From positions 25,771 through 89,770 of the forward strand of contig SVIN01000003.1 of assembly GCA_015069495.1 (NCBI GenBank): a stretch of 64,000 nt of DNA, in the 5' to 3' direction. Source of the DNA: Clostridiales bacterium (GTDB lineage: Bacteria > Bacillota > Clostridia > Christensenellales > Borkfalkiaceae). Of the stretch, positions 61,105 through 64,000 are shown piece by piece. Numbering within the stretch: position 1 is the first letter of the stretch; each line of letters starts with the position of its first letter. The notes below the pieces were generated by a model, which worked only from the letters and a program-made list of their open reading frames with translations, did no database searches and was not told the origin of the DNA. Made by a program: the position numbers and the translations under genes.

Positions 61105-64000
61105 TTAAATTTCCAACGCACCTTCATATACAGTCTTCACGTTGCCGAGCAATTCGATATCGCCATCCGAGTGATAGTTCACCGTCAAATCGCCGCCGCG
61201 AAGTTTTACCGTTACGTTGGTATCCTTATCGCAATAACCTGCAAGCACCGCTGCAACCACTGCCGCGCATGCGCCGGAACCGCATGCCCACGTTTCACCG
61301 CTGCCGCGTTCCCAAACACGCATCTTTATGGTTACTTTATTTACCACACGGATAAATTCAGTATTGATACCTTCGGGGAAGTATTCGCAATTTTCAAACT
61401 CACTGCCGATGGCTTTTACATTAATTGCGTCTACCTTGTCACTGAAAATAACACAGTGAGGGTTACCCAAACCGACCAACGTTACTTTGTAATCAATGCC
61501 GCCCACGTTGATGGTCTTACCTACAATTTGGTCTTCATCCCAAATACAAGGAATTTCCGAACCTTTCAAAGTAACCTTACCAAGATTTACGCTAGCAGTG
61601 TTTACTTTACCGCTGAAAGAATATACCTTCACATCCAAGACGGATTTCGCCATCTCAATCTTCATGTCGTTTTTGCGGACAATACCTTTTTCATAGAGGT
61701 ATTTACCGATACAGCGGATTGCATTACCGCCCATAGGCACTTCCTTACCGTCACGGTTGAAGACACGGACTTTCGCGTCTGCTACGTCAGAGTTTTCAAT
61801 CAATGCAATACCGTCACCGCCAATACCGTAATGAGGCACAACGTAGTTTACCGCAATCGATTCGGGACAAGTAATTTTTCCGTCGCGGTTATCAAATACG
61901 ATATAGTCGTTACCGCAGGACTGCATCTTGGTGAAATTCAACTTCAACTTTTCCGTACGGAGTGCGTTGATATCTACCAATTCGGTATTATCTTCAGTAA
62001 ATTTACTTGCGATAATATCGGCAAGCGCGTTTGCCGTATCCAATGCTGTCAATACGGTGATACCGAGCAAGATTGCGTGGTGATGCAATCGGATGAAGTC
62101 GTTGATGGATTCCATATCCGTCTTACCCGTATAGATAACGTAGTCGATTTTCCCTTCGTCCATCAACTTGATAACCGAATCGGTTGCCGACAATCTATCT
62201 ACCACCGTGCAATCAAAGCCGAGGTCGGTGATTACTTTTGCCGTACCCTTCGTTGCATACAAGGTACAACCCAAATCCCCGAATTTTTTCGCGATACCCA
62301 AAACGTCTAATTTATCTTGATCGTTTACAGTCAAATACACGCCAACGGGTTTGCGTTCGGTGGGATGACACATCTTAAAGCCTGCGGATACCAAACCCTT
62401 GAACATGGCTTCTTCAATCGTTTTACCGATACCCAAAACTTCACCCGTCGATTTCATTTGAGGACCAAGCTGAGAGTTTACGTCGTTGAGTTTTTCAAAG
62501 CTGAATACGGGCACTTTTACCGCCACGTAAGGCGAAGAAGGATACAAGCCCGTACCAAACCCGAGGTCTTTCAAGGCTTCGCCTGCAATAATCTTGGTTG
62601 CAAGCTCTACCATTGGTACACCCGTTACCTTGGAAATATAAGGTACGGTACGCGACGCGCGGGGATTTACCTCGATAACGTACAATTGACCGCGGTAAAT
62701 GAGGTATTGGATATTGATAAGACCTTGCGTCTTCAACTCCAATGCGAGCTGTGTGGAAACTTCAATAATGCGTTCCAACATCGTATCGTCCAAGTTATAG
62801 GGAGGATATACCGCAATCGAGTCGCCAGAATGGATACCCGTACGTTCAATGTGTTGCATGATACCAGGAATCAAAACGTCTTTACCGTCCGAAATTGCGT
62901 CTACTTCCAACTCCGTACCCATGAGGTACTGGTCGCAAAGTACGGGGTTTTCAATCCCTTGCGCAAGAATGACGTCCATATAACGACAAACGTCTTCAGG
63001 GGTAAATGCAATCGTCATATTTTGACCGCCGATAACGTAGGAAGGTCGTAACAATACGGGATATTCTAAGATTTCCGCCGCCTTAAGGGCTTCTTCCTTG
63101 GTCATAACCGTCAAAGCCTTCGGACGGGGAATGGAATATTTTTCAAGCAACGCTTCAAAACGTTCTCTGTCTTCCGCCGCGTCTACGCTATCCGCGGAAG
63201 TGCCCAAAATACGGATACCGTTTGCAGCGAAGTACGCGCAAAGGTTGATAGCCGTTTGACCGCCGAACGTGATGATAACGCCATAGGGTTTTTCTACGTC
63301 CAAAACGTGTTGCACGTCTTCAGGCGTCAAAGGTTCAAAGTACAAACGATCCGCCGTATCGAAGTCCGTAGAAACCGTTTCGGGGTTATTGTTGATGATG
63401 GCTACTTCATAGCCGAGTTCCTTCAACGTCCATACGCAATGTACAGATGAATAGTCAAATTCGATACCTTGACCGATACGGATAGGGCCTGAACCGATAA
63501 CGACGATACGCTTCCTATCACTGTTTTCCAAGAACGATTTCGCTTCGTCGTGTTCGTGAGGGTCAAACGTAGAATAGAAGTACGGCGTTTTCGCGGGGAA
63601 TTCCGCCGCGCAGGTATCTACCATCTTATAAGCCGCCTTTTTACGGTAAGGCACCGCTTGACCGCTGAGCGCGGCAATATCCTTATCCAAATAACCAAGG
63701 CGTTTCCCTTCTTCGTACAAATCTTCTGTTAAGGTTTCCGTTGCCAAGCGTTCTTCATACGCAATCAAGTTTTTAAACTTGTTCAAGAACCAACGGTCGA
63801 TTTTGGTGATATTAAACACTTCGTCCACCGTAACGCCCTTTTTGAGCGCGGCGTATACAACGAAGATACGCTCGTCCGTCATTTCGGGCAATTTCGCAAT
63901 CAATTCTTCCTTGGTAGAATGCAAGAATTTCTTGTAATTCATCGTACTAGTGGAAATTTCTGCACCGCGTACCGCTTTCATGATTGCCATTTCGAAAGAA
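61105..64000 (-). CDS. Carbamoyl-phosphate synthase large subunit fused to diaminopimelate epimerase, N-terminus cut
   Basis: A single frame running off the right edge (the last visible residues before the track's Met read SFE, as in the CarB repeat RSFEEA). From the track start: CarB oligomerisation region, second ATP-grasp half (RIVVIGSGPIRIGQGIEFDY, NNNPETVSTDFD, LLRPSYVIGGQNM, IEVNPRASRTVPYIS) and the regulatory MGS-like domain ending ALADIIASK near residue 663. A linker of about 19 residues leads, without stop or ribosome site, into a complete DapF of about 279 residues (61105-61944): SCGNDYIVFDN, VGLGNPHCVI and GSGETWACGSGACAA with the second catalytic Cys. The first catalytic-Cys motif (CGN) reads MGGNAIRC. 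CarB makes carbamoyl phosphate for arginine and pyrimidines; DapF makes meso-DAP. Confidence 0.9.
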   Translation of the reverse strand, partial: SFEMAIMKAVRGAEISTSTMNYKKFLHSTKEELIAKLPEMTDERIFVVYAALKKGVTVDEVFNITKIDRWFLNKFKNLIAYEERLATETLTEDLYEEGKRLGYLDKDIAALSGQAVPYRKKAAYKMVDTCAAEFPAKTPYFYSTFDPHEHDEAKSFLENSDRKRIVVIGSGPIRIGQGIEFDYSSVHCVWTLKELGYEVAIINNNPETVSTDFDTADRLYFEPLTPEDVQHVLDVEKPYGVIITFGGQTAINLCAYFAANGIRILGTSADSVDAAEDRERFEALLEKYSIPRPKALTVMTKEEALKAAEILEYPVLLRPSYVIGGQNMTIAFTPEDVCRYMDVILAQGIENPVLCDQYLMGTELEVDAISDGKDVLIPGIMQHIERTGIHSGDSIAVYPPYNLDDTMLERIIEVSTQLALELKTQGLINIQYLIYRGQLYVIEVNPRASRTVPYISKVTGVPMVELATKIIAGEALKDLGFGTGLYPSSPYVAVKVPVFSFEKLNDVNSQLGPQMKSTGEVLGIGKTIEEAMFKGLVSAGFKMCHPTERKPVGVYLTVNDQDKLDVLGIAKKFGDLGCTLYATKGTAKVITDLGFDCTVVDRLSATDSVIKLMDEGKIDYVIYTGKTDMESINDFIRLHHHAILLGITVLTALDTANALADIIASKFTEDNTELVDINALRTEKLKLNFTKMQSCGNDYIVFDNRDGKITCPESIAVNYVVPHYGIGGDGIALIENSDVADAKVRVFNRDGKEVPMGGNAIRCIGKYLYEKGIVRKNDMKIEMAKSVLDVKVYSFSGKVNTASVNLGKVTLKGSEIPCIWDEDQIVGKTINVGGIDYKVTLVGLGNPHCVIFSDKVDAINVKAIGSEFENCEYFPEGINTEFIRVVNKVTIKMRVWERGSGETWACGSGACAAVVAAVLAGYCDKDTNVTVKLRGGDLTVNYHSDGDIELLGNVKTVYEGALEI

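Noticed and set aside
61096-62310. 404-residue plus-strand ORF opposite carB-dapF
   Set aside because: Antisense shadow of a real coding frame; no motifs and no promoter or ribosome site.
1-64000. CRISPR arrays, riboswitches, rRNA genes, intact insertion sequences
   Set aside because: None seen: no regularly spaced repeats, no transposase or integrase frames, no leader with a recognisable riboswitch or T-box core.

Overview
The window looks like chromosomal DNA from an anaerobic, low-to-moderate GC, endospore-forming relative of the Clostridia (Bacillota). The indicators are a SpoIIID regulator behind a sigma-E-like promoter, a class III (oxygen-sensitive) ribonucleotide reductase pair nrdD-nrdG with NrdR boxes, Pta-AckA acetate formation, the miaB-mutS-mutL-miaA operon, MutS2, endonuclease-type MutL, C-GCAxxG-C-C and DUF1934-type proteins, and consensus sigma-A promoters with 17-bp spacers. 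No rRNA, CRISPR array, intact prophage or intact insertion sequence was seen. Most genes lie on the minus strand; a plus-strand block covers about 39-45.4 kb.

Layout. 1-1.4 kb: an LRR lipoprotein cut by the left edge, then acpP. 1.5-14.2 kb: a long minus-strand run of nucleic-acid maintenance and processing genes (tex, alkD-like, deoxyinosine glycosylase-like, M16 peptidase, a PdaB-like deacetylase, mutS2, U32 peptidase, HAD phosphatase, uvrC). 14.2-17.9 kb: ArsR-type regulator, copper P-type ATPase with a CopZ-like tail, rpmF and yceD. 17.9-21.4 kb: ackA-pta, divergent from tmcAL. 21.5-24.0 kb: tRNA-Thr(CGT) followed by a decay zone with three broken genes. 24.0-31.6 kb: a SPOR-like membrane protein, nrdDG, rho, UPF0173 and DUF1934 proteins, tyrA and spoIIID. 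31.7-38.9 kb: parC, parE and a HelD-like helicase. 39.0-45.4 kb: a 60-residue repeat miniprotein, argS, ychF, PPTase, mtnN and ung, plus two minus-strand genes. 45.4-48.8 kb: an exported protein, a lipoprotein and a methionine gamma-lyase-like PLP enzyme. 48.8-55.8 kb: miaA, mutL, mutS and miaB. 55.9-61.1 kb: a class A penicillin-binding protein, thiI, a cysteine desulfurase and a small membrane protein. 61.1-64 kb: a carbamoyl-phosphate synthase large subunit fused to diaminopimelate epimerase, running off the right edge.

How the genes work together. DNA repair is prominent: MutS, MutL, UvrC, UDG, AlkD-like and deoxyinosine glycosylase-like proteins, with MutS2 alongside. tRNA modification recurs: MiaA and MiaB on A37, ThiI with a cysteine desulfurase for s4U, and TmcAL for ac4C. 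PPTase would activate the ACP encoded 42 kb away. Pta-AckA makes the acetate that TmcAL consumes, and the two are transcribed divergently from one short region.

The most unusual item is the in-frame CarB-DapF fusion, whose DapF part has glycine where the first catalytic cysteine of the family sits. Other points of note are a P-type ATPase with DKTATLT in place of DKTGTLT and an internally translatable CopZ tail, a near-leaderless PPTase gene behind a perfect promoter that overlaps the neighbouring start codon, a 39-bp repeat at two nearby loci, and a terminator that overlaps the next gene's start codon. All calls come from reading the sequence; no database search was run.
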